Part shown: positions 18,202 to 28,114 of the stretch, one piece after another | How positions within the stretch are numbered: position 1 is the stretch's first letter | Layout: every line of letters starts with the position of its first letter | Origin: Tritonibacter mobilis | Lineage (GTDB): Bacteria > Pseudomonadota > Alphaproteobacteria > Rhodobacterales > Rhodobacteraceae | DNA length: 64,000 nt | Assembly: GCF_001681715.1 (NCBI RefSeq) | Contig: NZ_LNWY01000006.1 | Coordinates: forward strand, 62,001 to 126,000 | Reading direction: 5' to 3' | Made by a program: the position numbers and the translations under genes | Notes under the pieces: generated by a model | What the model was told of the DNA's origin: nothing | The model's input: the letters and a program-made list of their open reading frames with translations, nothing else | Databases searched by the model: none

Positions 18202-18981
18202 ATGCCGCGTATTGCTCTCAAAGTCGAATATCATGGAAAGCCTTTTGCCGGATGGCAGAGGCAGAAGGATCAGCCCTCCGTGCAGGGCGCGATTGAAGCT
18301 GCCTTGGCCAAGCTGGAGCCGGGCGAGCATACAATCGCTGCGGCGGGGCGTACGGATACAGGCGTTCACGGGTTGGGGCAGGTTGCCCATTGTGATCTCA
18401 AAAAGGACTGGGACCCGTTTCGTCTGAGTGAGGCGCTAAATTATCACTTGAAGCCCGATCCCATAGCGATTGTAGACGCTGCGCGGGTAGATGATGACTG
18501 GCACGCCCGGTTCAGCGCGATAGAGCGGCAGTATCTGTTTCGGATCCTGATGCGCCGCGCGCCCGCGACCCATGATGCCGGACAGGTCTGGCAGATCAAC
18601 CACAGACTGGACGTGGAAGCGATGCAGGCCGGCGCTGACATGCTGCTGGGCAATCACGATTTTACCACGTTCCGCTCCTCCATCTGTCAGGCGGCAAGCC
18701 CGGTGAAGACGCTGGATGAGTTGCGGGTAGAACAGGTGCAGGGCCTTTCTGGCCCAGAGGTGCATTTCCATGTGCGTGCGCGGAGTTTCCTGCACAATCA
18801 GGTGCGGAGTTTTGTCGGGACACTGGAGCGTGTTGGCGCGGGAGCATGGACGCCCGAAGATGTCCGCGATGCGCTTGTTGCCAAAGATCGGGCCGCTTGC
18901 GGTCCGGTCTGTCCGGGGCACGGCTTGTATCTGGCGCGGGTGGGGTATCCTGATCCGGTTTTTACAGGCGATTTCACCTAA
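18202..18981 (+). CDS. truA: tRNA pseudouridine(38-40) synthase
   Basis: 259 residues. Isomerises uridines 38-40 in the anticodon arm of tRNAs. The start [21 protein letters not shown] and the catalytic motif [10 protein letters not shown] with Asp52 are diagnostic of TruA, and [15 protein letters not shown] matches the C-terminal family block. The frame opens 19 codons upstream; the family start is the ATG at 18202, whose ribosome site is weak. Alone, divergent from ycjX. Confidence 0.95.
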   Translation: MPRIALKVEYHGKPFAGWQRQKDQPSVQGAIEAALAKLEPGEHTIAAAGRTDTGVHGLGQVAHCDLKKDWDPFRLSEALNYHLKPDPIAIVDAARVDDDWHARFSAIERQYLFRILMRRAPATHDAGQVWQINHRLDVEAMQAGADMLLGNHDFTTFRSSICQAASPVKTLDELRVEQVQGLSGPEVHFHVRARSFLHNQVRSFVGTLERVGAGAWTPEDVRDALVAKDRAACGPVCPGHGLYLARVGYPDPVFTGDFT

Positions 18982-19023
18982 GACTCAGGTGTTCTGCCTT
19001 GATGATCCTTGGGGCTGAGGATA

Positions 19024-19329
19024 TCAAATAACCGCCTTGGCCCCCGCATAGAGACGGCTTGCCTCCCGCTCAGACATTCGGTGCAGATTGCGATGCGCCA
19101 GAAAGGCCTGCTGCGCAGTGTCCTGCTCGCTCGCGATGGGTTTGGGGCCTGCTGGCCGGTCACTTGGTGCAGCCTCGCGCGGGAAATGGGCACCGGCGGC
19201 GGATTCGCGAAGCTCCGCCATGGCACGCGCAAGTTGCTGCGTGGCCATGCTATTACCAAAGGCCCTGTAGCCATCGACAGCGGCTTGCTGGCGGGCGTTG
19301 ACCGAAGAACTGTCTTCTTGCATCGACAT
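19024..19329 (-). CDS. Hypothetical protein, 101 residues
   Basis: Unrecognised, with no signal peptide or membrane segment. It is polar and alanine-rich (MSMQEDSSSVNARQQAAVDG to RLYAGAKAVI). AGGAG lies eight bases before the ATG at 19329, which supports it as a real gene. Probably a lineage-specific small protein; it is convergent with truA, with about 40 bases between stops and only a weak hairpin there. Confidence 0.7.
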   Translation of the reverse strand: MSMQEDSSSVNARQQAAVDGYRAFGNSMATQQLARAMAELRESAAGAHFPREAAPSDRPAGPKPIASEQDTAQQAFLAHRNLHRMSEREASRLYAGAKAVI

Positions 19330-19516
19330 GTTCGCACTCCTGCGCCAAAACTCGGAAACAAAACATACCCCATGACTTTCACGAGTTATGCTTAACAGCC
19401 GGTTTACCGAACCTGCATTCGGCGCTTTTGAGCGGAAAAGATCAGTAAAAAGTCACGCCAATCGACATGTCAGCGCGCGATTTCGTGCTTCGGATAGAGG
19501 TTTGCTGGGGGTGGTC

Positions 19517-20209
19517 TCAGTCCCGCGAAGGGATGATTTGCTGGGCAATGCCAACAAACAGCAGATAGACCGATGTCACCAATAGCGCCCAATGGACCAG
19601 CTGACCGGGCGCAAATTGCACCCAAGCGGTCCAACCAGCCAGAGCGGTCCAAACCAACGCGATGGGCAGAGAGAGCGCGCGCCAGCGCTCCGTGCGAACG
19701 GGGTGGATGAACTTTAGGGGCAAGAACTGGGTGGCCGACAAAAGCGTGACCAGACCGAGGCTAACCCAGTGATTGGGTTCCAGCGCAAAAATCACCAAAA
19801 CCAGCATGTTCCAGCAGCCGGGAAAGCCGGAAAAGGAGTTATCCTTCGTCTTCATGCGGGTGTCGGCAAAATACATCGCACTGGTAAAGGTGATGACGAT
19901 GATCGCCGCCCAGCCTGTCCAACCTGACATGAGATCAGATTTAAACAGCGCGAATGCGGGGATGAACACATATGTGAGGTAGTCGATGATGAGGTCCAAA
20001 AGCACGCCATCGAACTGCGGCGCATTACGCTTCACGTCGTAGTGTCGCGCAAGGGGGCCATCTACACCATCGACGGCAAAGGCCACCACCAGCCAGAGAT
20101 ACATCAGATCCCATTTTGCATCGACCGCTGCAAGCATCGCCAGCATGGCAAATACAGCACCGGTTGCAGTCAGGAGGTGGACGGACAAGGCACGGAGTTC
20201 AATCGTCAT
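19517..20209 (-). CDS. pcs: Phosphatidylcholine synthase (CDP-diacylglycerol-choline phosphatidyltransferase)
   Basis: 230 residues with about eight membrane segments. The CDP-alcohol phosphatidyltransferase signature is seen as DGVDGPLARHYDVKRNAPQF followed by DGVLLDLIIDY, which supplies the metal-binding aspartates. The following segment YLTYVFIPAFALFKSDLM is close to known bacterial Pcs rather than to PgsA or PssA. Makes phosphatidylcholine from CDP-diacylglycerol and free choline at the inner membrane, a pathway found in rhizobia, brucellae and roseobacters. Monocistronic, upstream of xerC in the divergent-free minus-strand run. The region 19330-19516 upstream of the small orphan shows nothing else I can name. 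Confidence 0.88.
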   Translation of the reverse strand: MTIELRALSVHLLTATGAVFAMLAMLAAVDAKWDLMYLWLVVAFAVDGVDGPLARHYDVKRNAPQFDGVLLDLIIDYLTYVFIPAFALFKSDLMSGWTGWAAIIVITFTSAMYFADTRMKTKDNSFSGFPGCWNMLVLVIFALEPNHWVSLGLVTLLSATQFLPLKFIHPVRTERWRALSLPIALVWTALAGWTAWVQFAPGQLVHWALLVTSVYLLFVGIAQQIIPSRD

Positions 20210-20332
20210 TCGCCCGTGATGACGAATTTCGCCGTAACCCGCAACCCAGAAGCGCAGAGCAAGCCTTGCGTTTTTGCTTCAATCGGCTCCCTCAAACACG
20301 ATCACGCAGAAACCTGTGCACTGTTGATCGGG

Positions 20333-21268
20333 TTACGCTTTGGGATGCGACCGCGCATAAACTTCCATCAAATGAGCCGTATCCACCGCGGTGTAAGCCT
20401 GCGTCGTGGAGAGCGATGCGTGGCCGAGTAATTCCTGAATCGCACGAAGATCGCCCCCGGCCTCAAGAAGATGAGTCGCGAAACTGTGCCGCATGGCATG
20501 AGGGGTCGCGGTTGCGGGTAAGCCCAGTTGCCTGCGGGCATCGGCGACCACGCCTTGGATCATACGTGCATGCAGCCCGCCACCGCGCACGCCACGAAAC
20601 AAGGGCAAGCTGGCCTCTTGCGGGTGCGGACAGAGTTTCAGATAGCGATTCACGGCTTGTTGTGCAGCGGGCAGCACTGGTACGATCCGCTCTTTGCCGC
20701 CTTTGCCCTTTATCCTGAGGGTTGCGGGGAGGGGGGCGTCTTTGCCAAGCAGGCCAAGCGCCTCGGATATACGCAGACCACAACCATACAACAGAGTAAC
20801 AACAGCCACATCCCGTGCGGCGACCCAATCCTGTTGGGATTGTAGCTCAACCGTATCAATCATCGCCCGTGCGGCGTCTTTATCAAGCGGGCGTGGCAGT
20901 TTCTTTTGAAACTTTGGCGAACGTGTGGACAGAACCGCCGTGGGTTCAAATCCCTCGCGCTTGGCCAGCCAGCCGTAGAACTTTTTCACTGCAGAGAGTT
21001 TGCGAGCAAGAGAGCGCGCGCCTGTGCCCGCATTGCGGGACGAAGCCATCCACGCGCGCATATCGGCTGTGGTAATCTGACTCAGGGCACCAAGACCCTG
21101 CGGGCCACCAAAATGGAGGCTCATGAAAGCGAGGAAATCTGCCACGTCGCCGCGATAGGCGGTGCGGGTGTTGTCGGCTGCTCCCTCTAGCGCGCCGAGA
21201 CCGTCGAGCCAGATCTGCAGCGCATCGCGCGCCGCAGGAGAAATCAATGTGGGATCACCCGTGCTCAA
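20333..21268 (-). CDS. xerC: Tyrosine recombinase XerC
   Basis: 311 residues. An N-terminal SAM-like core-binding domain (TRTAYRGDVADFLAFM) is followed by the catalytic domain with Arg in CGLRISEALG, Lys in IKGKGGKER, HAMRHSFATHLLE, GHASLSTTQAYT and the nucleophile Tyr292. Works with XerD at dif to resolve chromosome dimers. The start overlaps the stop of the DUF484 gene by four bases. The plus-strand copy of one stretch resembles a tRNA T-loop but is coding. Confidence 0.93.
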   Translation of the reverse strand: MSTGDPTLISPAARDALQIWLDGLGALEGAADNTRTAYRGDVADFLAFMSLHFGGPQGLGALSQITTADMRAWMASSRNAGTGARSLARKLSAVKKFYGWLAKREGFEPTAVLSTRSPKFQKKLPRPLDKDAARAMIDTVELQSQQDWVAARDVAVVTLLYGCGLRISEALGLLGKDAPLPATLRIKGKGGKERIVPVLPAAQQAVNRYLKLCPHPQEASLPLFRGVRGGGLHARMIQGVVADARRQLGLPATATPHAMRHSFATHLLEAGGDLRAIQELLGHASLSTTQAYTAVDTAHLMEVYARSHPKA

Positions 21269-21978
21269 GACAGCCAGCGGCGCATGCAGCGCTCAAATAC
21301 CCCGCCAAAAAAGGTCAGCAGGTCGGTGCCATGTTGCGGGGTGAACTGATGCGGATCTTCCGCGCCGAACACCAAAAGGCCGGGCAGGCGACCTGCACCA
21401 AGATCAAGACGCAGACAAGCCTCAGAACGCAGATCGGGGGCGCGGTCGCCGTAGATGCGCGTAGGCCCTGCCTTAATTTGGCGCAGGGTCACGCAGCGAT
21501 CGCCGCCATAGGTGCAGCCTTGTGACAGGTAGGACTCTACGAATCCGGCTTCGGTGAACTTTAAGATGTCACCAACGCGTTCGACTGCGGCTCCCGCCTC
21601 TTCCTGCGTGGTCTCCAGAATCAGCGCCAGCGCATCGACGCGCAGGATATCACGCAGATCGCCGCGCAAAATCTCCATAAAGCTCGCAAAACTCTCGGGG
21701 TCCAGCAGCCGGAGCACAGCGCGATGGATCTGGTTGGTTCCAGCGAGGTTCTCATAGGCGGCTGCGATCACCGACCGGTGCGTGTCTTCAAGCCGATCAA
21801 GCCGGGTTTCCAGCCGCTCCATCGCAATGCCGCGCAGATCAACGATGTTGGAACCCATGGCGCGCTCATTCGCTGCCACCAGCGCGCGCATCACGTTGGG
21901 ATCGTCCAGCACCATATCGGGCTTTTCAATGATTTTTTTGCGCAGGCTGTCATCCAGCCCAACGGTCATACTGCTCAT
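21265..21978 (-). CDS. DUF484 family protein
   Basis: 237 residues with the DUF484 layout: an N-terminal helix (IIEKPDMVLDDPNVMRALV), a coiled coil with ERLETRLDRLEDTHRSVIAA, and a GAF-like C-terminal domain (GLLVFGAEDPHQFTPQHGTD). DUF484 genes commonly sit just before xerC in Proteobacteria; their role is unknown. Here the two overlap by four bases and are surely one operon. Confidence 0.9.
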   Translation of the reverse strand: MSSMTVGLDDSLRKKIIEKPDMVLDDPNVMRALVAANERAMGSNIVDLRGIAMERLETRLDRLEDTHRSVIAAAYENLAGTNQIHRAVLRLLDPESFASFMEILRGDLRDILRVDALALILETTQEEAGAAVERVGDILKFTEAGFVESYLSQGCTYGGDRCVTLRQIKAGPTRIYGDRAPDLRSEACLRLDLGAGRLPGLLVFGAEDPHQFTPQHGTDLLTFFGGVFERCMRRWLS

Positions 21979-22114
21979 CGTCTCGTCTCAACCTCTGATC
22001 GGGTTTTGTTTACTATAACATGTGGGTTGCGCCCGCGCGCGCGAAAAATTGCAAAAATAGTTCTTGGTACAGGGGAGAATGCTGAGTTCGGCGATAACAT
22101 GCTGATTGCAAATG

Positions 22115-22142
22115 AAAATGGCGCCCCCAAAGGAGCGCCACC
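22115..22142 (-). terminator. Intrinsic terminator of the transaldolase gene
   Basis: On the minus strand TGGCGCTCC, a short TTTG loop and GGGGCGCCA are followed by TTTTCATTT, 27 bases after the transaldolase stop. Confidence 0.85.
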
Positions 22143-22168
22143 AAACTAATTTGCACTGAAACCAGAGA

Positions 22169-22822
22169 TCAGAGGATCTTGATGCCAGCGGCTTCGATGT
22201 CGGCGAGGAAGGCCGAGAGACCCTTGTCGGTCAGCGGATGGCTCACCATCGACTTGATCACAGCGGGTGGGGCGGTGATCACATCTGCACCGATACGGGC
22301 ACTGTCGAGGATGTGGTTCACAGTCCGGATCGAGGCCGCGAGGATCTCTGTCTGGAAGCCGTAATTGTCGTAGACGGTGCGGATATCTTCGATCAGCTCC
22401 ATACCGTCGATGTTGATATCGTCCAGACGACCGATGAAGGGCGAAATGAAAGTCGCGCCCGCTTTGGCGGCCAGGAGCGCCTGATTGGCAGAGAAGCACA
22501 GGGTCACATTGACCTTGTGGCCATCGTCGGTCAGGGTCTTACAGGCCTTGAGGCCATCCCACGTCAGCGGCACTTTGACGGTGATGTTTTCCGCGATCTC
22601 AAGGAGCTTGCGCCCCTCAGCGATCATTGTCTCTGCGTCGGTCGCGGTGACCTCGGCGGATACCGGACCGTCGACCAGATCACAGATTTCCTTCGTGACT
22701 TCGATAATGTCACGGCCGGATTTCTTGATCAGGGAGGGGTTGGTGGTGACGCCGTCGACCATGCCAAGATCGTTCAGCTCGGCGATGGCATCGATTTCGG
22801 CGGTGTCTACGAAGAATTTCAT
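22169..22822 (-). CDS. tal: Transaldolase / fructose-6-phosphate aldolase family protein
   Basis: 217 residues, the short class (TAL type 3B/FSA-like). [33 protein letters not shown], the Schiff-base lysine region in [15 protein letters not shown] and [15 protein letters not shown] are all present. Members include both true transaldolases of the pentose phosphate pathway and F6P aldolases, which cannot be told apart safely by eye. The start is the family ATG at 22822; the frame runs further upstream as shadow. Divergent from priA. Confidence 0.92.
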   Translation of the reverse strand: MKFFVDTAEIDAIAELNDLGMVDGVTTNPSLIKKSGRDIIEVTKEICDLVDGPVSAEVTATDAETMIAEGRKLLEIAENITVKVPLTWDGLKACKTLTDDGHKVNVTLCFSANQALLAAKAGATFISPFIGRLDDINIDGMELIEDIRTVYDNYGFQTEILAASIRTVNHILDSARIGADVITAPPAVIKSMVSHPLTDKGLSAFLADIEAAGIKIL

Positions 22823-23000
22823 GGGCTTTGGTCCTCTGGATGGCTTGGCCTCGGTGCGCCTTGGCTTTACCTGATAGGAGGTCCGGCGGAAAGTGCGAAA
22901 GACCATGAGGCAGGGCAGGGCGCGTCCGCGCGCATGTTAGCGTAAACAGTTCCGCGCGCCTACCGTCTGGAACAGGAAAAAGAGCAGGGTCACGCGAAGA

Positions 23001-25208
23001 ATGACGCAGCAAGGCGACAGTCCGGAGTTTTTTGCCCAAGGTGAGCGGGTTGGGGTACTGACAGCGCAGCCCCTGGACCGCCTGCTGGATTATCGCGCGC
23101 CCGAAGGGGGCTGTTTCCTTGGGGCCTTTGTCGAAGTGCCTTTGGGGCCGCGCAAAGTTGTCGGCGTGGTTTGGGGGCCGGGGGCCGGTGATTTCGACGC
23201 AGCAAAACTGCGTTCGGTGATCCGGGTGCTGGATTTGGCCCCGATGCGGGCGGAAATGCGGAGTTTTCTGGAACGTGCCGCCCAATACACGCTGACGCCG
23301 ATGTCGATGATGCTGCGGCTGGCAACGCGTGCGCCGGGTCTGGCTGATCCACCGTCGATGCGAAAGGTCCTGCGTCGCGGGGCTGGCGAACCCGACCGCA
23401 TGACCGATGCGCGCGCCAAGGTCCTCGACGTGATGGACGAATATGAAGGCGCGGCGTTTACGGCGTCTGAACTCTCCGGGCTGGCCGGGGTGACCAGCTC
23501 GGTGATCAAGGGGCTGGTCAAACAGGGCGCCATCCGCGAGGAGGAAGCCCCCCGCGACCTGCCGTTCCCGCCGCTGGACCCGGAGCTGCCGGGCAAGACC
23601 CTGTCGGAGGATCAGGCCGCCGCCGCCGCCGCACTTGAGGCCGGGGTGAATGGGGGGCGCTACGGCACCACATTGCTGAAGGGTGTCACCGGCTCTGGTA
23701 AGACGGAGGTTTACCTTGAGGCTGTAGCCGCCTGCCTGCGCAAAGGCCGGCAAGCCTTGGTGCTACTGCCTGAAATTGCGCTGACGGCGGAATTCCTGAA
23801 ACGGGTGGAGGCACGTTTTGGCGCGGTGCCAGCCGAGTGGCATTCCGGCGTGACCATGACCGAACGCCGCCGGGTCTGGCGCATGGTCGGGCAGGGGGCA
23901 GCGCAGCTGGTGATTGGCGCGCGCTCATCGCTCTATCTGCCGTTTCGCGATCTCGGACTGATCATCGTCGATGAAGAGCACGACACCTCTTACAAGCAAG
24001 AAGAAGGGGTACTTTACAACGCGCGGGATCTGGCAGTCTGGCGAGCGTCCTTGTGTCAGGCCCAGGTGGTGCTGGCATCGGCGACACCGAGCCTTGAGAC
24101 ATGGGCGAATGCGGAGGCGGGCAAATACCAGCGTCTCGATCTGACGTCGCGCTTTGGCGAGTCGGTGCTGCCCGAAATGCGCGCGATTGATATGCGCAAC
24201 GAGGAGCTTTTGCCCTCCACTTGGATATCTCCGACGCTGAAACATGCGATGAAGCTCAGGCTCGAACGCGGCGAGCAGTCCCTCTTGTTCCTGAACCGGC
24301 GTGGCTTTGCGCCGGTGACGATCTGCCGGGCCTGTGGCACGCAGGTGGCCTGCGATAACTGTGATGCGCGCATGGTCGAGCACCGGTTCATGAAACGTCT
24401 GATGTGCCACCAATGCGGTGAAACCAAACCGGTGCCGACCGAATGCCCATCCTGCAAGGTCGAAGGCAAGATGGCCCCCGTAGGCCCCGGTATCGAACGG
24501 CTGGGCGAAGAGGCGGCGGCACTTTTTCCAGAGGCCCGCATCGCGGTGCTCAGTTCTGATCTCTTTGGCTCGGCTCGCGCGCTGAAACAGCGGATCGAAG
24601 AAATCGCCGCTGGGGAGGCGGACATCATCCTCGGCACGCAGCTTGTGGCGAAGGGGCACAACTTCCCGCTGCTCACGCTTGTGGGGGTCATCGACGCAGA
24701 TCTTGGCCTACAGGGGTCGGACCTGCGCGCGGCAGAGCGCACGTTCCAGCTGATGCGGCAGGTGGCAGGGCGCGCTGGGCGGGCGGAACGGCGAGGAGAG
24801 GCCTTGATGCAGAGCTTTCAGCCAGAGCATCCGGTGATCCGCGCGATCCTCTCAGGTGACGAAGAAAGTTTCTGGCGTGCGGAGGCCGAACAGCGACAGG
24901 CGGCAGGTGTGCCCCCTTATGGACGTATGGCAGGGATTATCCTGTCGGGCACGGATCTGGCGCAGGTCTTTGATCTGGGCGGCGCGCTGGCGCGAAACGA
25001 CGGGCCGTTGCGGCAGGTTGGTGCGCAGCTCTTCGGACCAGCACCAGCCCCGATCGCGCGAGTGCGCGGGCGTCATCGGGTGCGGCTGCTGGTGAAGGCC
25101 GACAAGGGCGTGCCTTTGCAAGATGCCATTACCCGATGGACTGCGCCATTCAAGCTCAGGGGCGATTTGCGCCTGAATGTGGATATTGACCCGCAGAACT
25201 TCTTGTAG
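23001..25208 (+). CDS. priA: Primosomal protein N' (replication restart helicase)
   Basis: 735 residues. An N-terminal DNA-binding domain (LLDYRAPEGGCFLGAFVEV) precedes a superfamily 2 helicase core with Walker A GVTGSGKTEVYL and Walker B IIVDEEHDTSYKQ, and a zinc-binding insert with paired cysteines (CRAC, CDNC, CHQC, CPSC). Recognises stalled forks and reloads the replicative helicase. The ATG at 23001 fits the family start. Confidence 0.96.
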   Translation: MTQQGDSPEFFAQGERVGVLTAQPLDRLLDYRAPEGGCFLGAFVEVPLGPRKVVGVVWGPGAGDFDAAKLRSVIRVLDLAPMRAEMRSFLERAAQYTLTPMSMMLRLATRAPGLADPPSMRKVLRRGAGEPDRMTDARAKVLDVMDEYEGAAFTASELSGLAGVTSSVIKGLVKQGAIREEEAPRDLPFPPLDPELPGKTLSEDQAAAAAALEAGVNGGRYGTTLLKGVTGSGKTEVYLEAVAACLRKGRQALVLLPEIALTAEFLKRVEARFGAVPAEWHSGVTMTERRRVWRMVGQGAAQLVIGARSSLYLPFRDLGLIIVDEEHDTSYKQEEGVLYNARDLAVWRASLCQAQVVLASATPSLETWANAEAGKYQRLDLTSRFGESVLPEMRAIDMRNEELLPSTWISPTLKHAMKLRLERGEQSLLFLNRRGFAPVTICRACGTQVACDNCDARMVEHRFMKRLMCHQCGETKPVPTECPSCKVEGKMAPVGPGIERLGEEAAALFPEARIAVLSSDLFGSARALKQRIEEIAAGEADIILGTQLVAKGHNFPLLTLVGVIDADLGLQGSDLRAAERTFQLMRQVAGRAGRAERRGEALMQSFQPEHPVIRAILSGDEESFWRAEAEQRQAAGVPPYGRMAGIILSGTDLAQVFDLGGALARNDGPLRQVGAQLFGPAPAPIARVRGRHRVRLLVKADKGVPLQDAITRWTAPFKLRGDLRLNVDIDPQNFL

Positions 25209-25324
25209 AACGCCCGGCACAGAGCGTGTGGATGCAGAAATGCAGGGAGACCTGTGCGCGATGAAGCGGGTTTTGATACAATTCTTTTCTCGCCCGGCTG
25301 CCAAAAGCGCTCTAAAGCCGAGCT

Positions 25325-26560
25325 ATGTTTACGCCTATCACCCTCGAACAGTCCCGCGCACTGCCGTTCTGGCGCCGCCCTGTCACACTGCTATTCCTCA
25401 TGGCGATTGCTATGCCGGTGGCCTTCAATACGTGGTCAGCGCTGCTGAATAACTTCGTCATTGAAGTTGCAAGTTTTGACGGTGCTGACATTGGCGTGCT
25501 GCACACCTTGCGCGAAATTCCGGGGTTTCTGGCGTTTTTGGTGATCTTCCTGATTATCTTTATGCGCGAGCAGGTATTGGGGCTTTTATCCCTCGCCTTG
25601 CTTGGGGCTGCGACGGCGGTGACGGCGTGGTTCCCGACGCTTCAGGGTATTTTGGTTATCACCGTCCTCAGCTCTATCGGGTTTCATTACTTTGAAACAG
25701 TGGCACAGTCCTTGCAGCTTCAATGGCTGTCCAAGGAACGCGCACCGCAGATGCTGGGGTGGTTGGTGGCGACCGGTTCCGCCGCAACATTGGTGGTTTA
25801 TGGCGTAATCGTAGTGCTGTGGGAACCACTCAATCTGTCCTACAACGCTGTCTACATGGCGGCAGGAGGCTTTACAGTGCTGGTGGCCCTGTTCTGCCTT
25901 TTTGCGATCCCGCAATTTGATGGCCCAACCCCTCAGAACAAAAAGATGGTGCTGCGACGCCGGTACTGGCTCTATTACGCGCTGCAGTTCATGGCGGGAG
26001 CACGGCGGCAGATTTTTGTGGTCTTTGCAGGCTTCATGATGGTCGAGCGCTTCGGGTTCGAGGTTCATCATCTAACCAGCCTTTATCTAATCAACCTGCT
26101 GGTCAATATGGTGGCTGCACCGATGCTTGGGCGATTTGTATCCCGCTTCGGGGAACGCCGGACTTTGATCTTTGAGTATGCCGGTTTGGCCACGGTCTTT
26201 GCTCTATACGGCGGGATCTATTGGTTCGGCTGGGGCGTGATGCTCGCGGCGGCGCTTTATGTGGTGGACCATATCCTGTTTGCACTGGCGTTGGCGCTCA
26301 AGACCTATTTTCAAAAGATCGCAGACCCAGCTGACATTGCCCCTACTGCCGCCGTGGCCTTCACGATCAACCATATCGCTGCGGTTTTCTTGCCGGTGTT
26401 GCTTGGTCTGTTGTGGGTGGCGTCTCCGGCGATGGTCTTTGCATTGGCCGCACTTATGGCGCTTGTGTCTTTGATGTTGTCCTTGATGATCCCGCGTCAT
26501 CCTGAACCCGGGAATGAAACGATCTTTGCCCGCTTAAAGGCCCCGACACTGGCACAATAG
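25325..26560 (+). CDS. MFS transporter
   Basis: 411 residues with about twelve predicted membrane helices spread across the chain, beginning with PVTLLFLMAIAMPVAFNTW and with a charged cytosolic loop near the middle (PTPQNKKMVLRRRYW). The R-F-GERR loop (RFVSRFGERRTLIFEY) is the MFS A-like motif of the second half. Substrate not known. It lies between priA and prmA in the same direction; a TTGATACAATTC-like promoter is seen upstream near 25270. Confidence 0.85.
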   Translation: MFTPITLEQSRALPFWRRPVTLLFLMAIAMPVAFNTWSALLNNFVIEVASFDGADIGVLHTLREIPGFLAFLVIFLIIFMREQVLGLLSLALLGAATAVTAWFPTLQGILVITVLSSIGFHYFETVAQSLQLQWLSKERAPQMLGWLVATGSAATLVVYGVIVVLWEPLNLSYNAVYMAAGGFTVLVALFCLFAIPQFDGPTPQNKKMVLRRRYWLYYALQFMAGARRQIFVVFAGFMMVERFGFEVHHLTSLYLINLLVNMVAAPMLGRFVSRFGERRTLIFEYAGLATVFALYGGIYWFGWGVMLAAALYVVDHILFALALALKTYFQKIADPADIAPTAAVAFTINHIAAVFLPVLLGLLWVASPAMVFALAALMALVSLMLSLMIPRHPEPGNETIFARLKAPTLAQ

Positions 26561-26668
26561 CGAGGCCGGGCGTGGTCAAGTTTCCCGCTCGCCCCTTGAC
26601 CATATGTGCAAGGCTCGCGTAGGCGCAGAGCAACCTATGCGCCATCCTGTTCTTTCGGAGATCCCGAC

Positions 26669-27538
26669 ATGCCTACATTCACCGCCCTCACCACGCTGAC
26701 CGGAAAAGCTCAGGCAGAGGCACTGGGGGATGCGATGGAACGTCTGAACCCGGAACCCACGGGGGTGGGCGTGTTCGAGGTCGAGGATGGTTCAGGTTTG
26801 TGGGAGGTGGGAGGCTATTTCACCGAAGTTCCGGACCAAGCAGGCCTCGCGTTGCTCGCCACGCTGCATAAGGCAAAACCGTTTGCCGTCTCAGAACTGC
26901 CAGAAACCGACTGGGTTGCGCATGTGCGCCGTGAGTTGGCACCGGTGGAGGCTGGGCGCTTTTTTGTCTACGGCAGCCACGATGCAGACAAAGTGCCCGG
27001 CGACAAGATCCCGCTTTTGATCGAGGCAGCGATGGCCTTTGGTACAGGGCACCACGGCACGACTCTGGGCTGCCTAAAAGCACTGGATCATCTGCTCGGC
27101 GAAGGGCTCAAAGGCGAGAAAGTCGCCGACATTGGATGTGGTACGGCTGTTCTGGCGATGGCGGCCGCGCGCGTCTGGCCGGAGGCGCAGATCCTTGCAA
27201 GCGACATTGATCAAGTCGCGGTCGACGTGGCTGAGGCCAATATGGAGGCCAACGGCATGAAGGGCGCGGTGGAATGCCTAGAAGCTGCAGGCTTTGACGC
27301 TCCTGCGTTAAAGGCCGCCGCGCCTTATGATCTGATCTTTGCAAATATCCTCAAAGGGCCCTTGGTTGCCCTGTCGCCCGACATTGCGGCCCATTTGCGT
27401 GATGGCGGCTACGCGATTCTCTCTGGTATCCTGAACGAGCAGGCGGATGATGTGATTTCGGTTTATGCACAAAATGGCATCAATCTTGTCAAACGTGATG
27501 AGATTGGTGAATGGACCACGCTGATTTTGCGCAAGTAA
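26669..27538 (+). CDS. prmA: Ribosomal protein L11 methyltransferase
   Basis: 289 residues, start at the ATG 26669 (MPTFTALTTLTGKAQAEAL), the family-like start; the frame opens 21 codons earlier. The SAM-binding motif VADIGCGTAVLAMAAA, the MAFGTGHHGTTLGC block and the LIFANILKGPL (N-I-L) motif are typical of PrmA, which trimethylates L11. The N-terminal domain contacts L11. Confidence 0.94.
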   Translation: MPTFTALTTLTGKAQAEALGDAMERLNPEPTGVGVFEVEDGSGLWEVGGYFTEVPDQAGLALLATLHKAKPFAVSELPETDWVAHVRRELAPVEAGRFFVYGSHDADKVPGDKIPLLIEAAMAFGTGHHGTTLGCLKALDHLLGEGLKGEKVADIGCGTAVLAMAAARVWPEAQILASDIDQVAVDVAEANMEANGMKGAVECLEAAGFDAPALKAAAPYDLIFANILKGPLVALSPDIAAHLRDGGYAILSGILNEQADDVISVYAQNGINLVKRDEIGEWTTLILRK

Positions 27539-27650
27539 TCGAAGATCGGTGGCCGTTTAGGCAAATTTTACACAATCGCCATGACTTCGCCGTTGTCCTA
27601 GCGTAACTTCTTTTCATCCGCTGGTGGGGGCCAGTTCGGAGTTACGTTTT

Positions 27651-27998
27651 ATGAACCATCAACACGCGGAGTTTCGAAACCGACTTCGTCAGTTGGATCG
27701 AAAACATGCCAAAGCTGCGCATGGTTTCAGAGCGCGTATGCGTTCGGATGGGCTGATTGTTGTCGAGCCACAGAAAGTCGTCCGTTCCGGAATTTCCGGA
27801 AAGGTCTTCATACTGTTTGTCGTGGTTGGCCTGATGTTTAAGGCTTTCCTGATGGCGGCGCTTGGGTACGCGAGCTACGATTATCGTGTGGCGCAGCTGG
27901 GTGAAGGGTCGATGATTGAGCGCGGTGGTGCGTTCCTGATGCAGCGAGACCCGGTTTCTTATCGGATCGCAGAAGAATTGCGACCATTGCTGCGCTGA
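27651..27998 (+). CDS. Hypothetical protein with one membrane segment
   Basis: 115 residues. A basic N-terminal half (NRLRQLDRKHAKAAHGFRAR) is followed by one strong hydrophobic stretch (VFILFVVVGLMFKAFLMAA, about residues 51-69) and a short polar tail. Predicted bitopic inner-membrane protein; I do not recognise a family. It is closed by the bidirectional terminator at 28035. Start is the ATG at 27651. Confidence 0.75.
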   Translation: MNHQHAEFRNRLRQLDRKHAKAAHGFRARMRSDGLIVVEPQKVVRSGISGKVFILFVVVGLMFKAFLMAALGYASYDYRVAQLGEGSMIERGGAFLMQRDPVSYRIAEELRPLLR

Positions 27999-28034
27999 CA
28001 GCATCACAGGGTCATTTTACCCTGATAGAGATAG

Positions 28035-28073
28035 AAACGCCGCGTCCGGGCTATCCGGAACGCGGCGTTTTCA
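28035..28073. terminator. Bidirectional terminator
   Basis: AAACGCCGCGTCCGG pairs with CCGGAACGCGGCGTTT apart from one bulged base, followed by TTCATTT. It sits between the membrane orphan (plus) and the DUF1127 gene (minus) and can serve both. Confidence 0.88.
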
Positions 28074-28114
28074 TTTGGACCTGCCAAATATGACAGATGA
28101 CCTGATGCTTTCTG

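Noticed and set aside
20939-20970. tRNA T-loop-like sequence GGGTTCAAATCCC on the plus strand
   Set aside because: It lies inside xerC coding sequence (EGFEPTA on the minus strand) and has no acceptor or anticodon arms around it.
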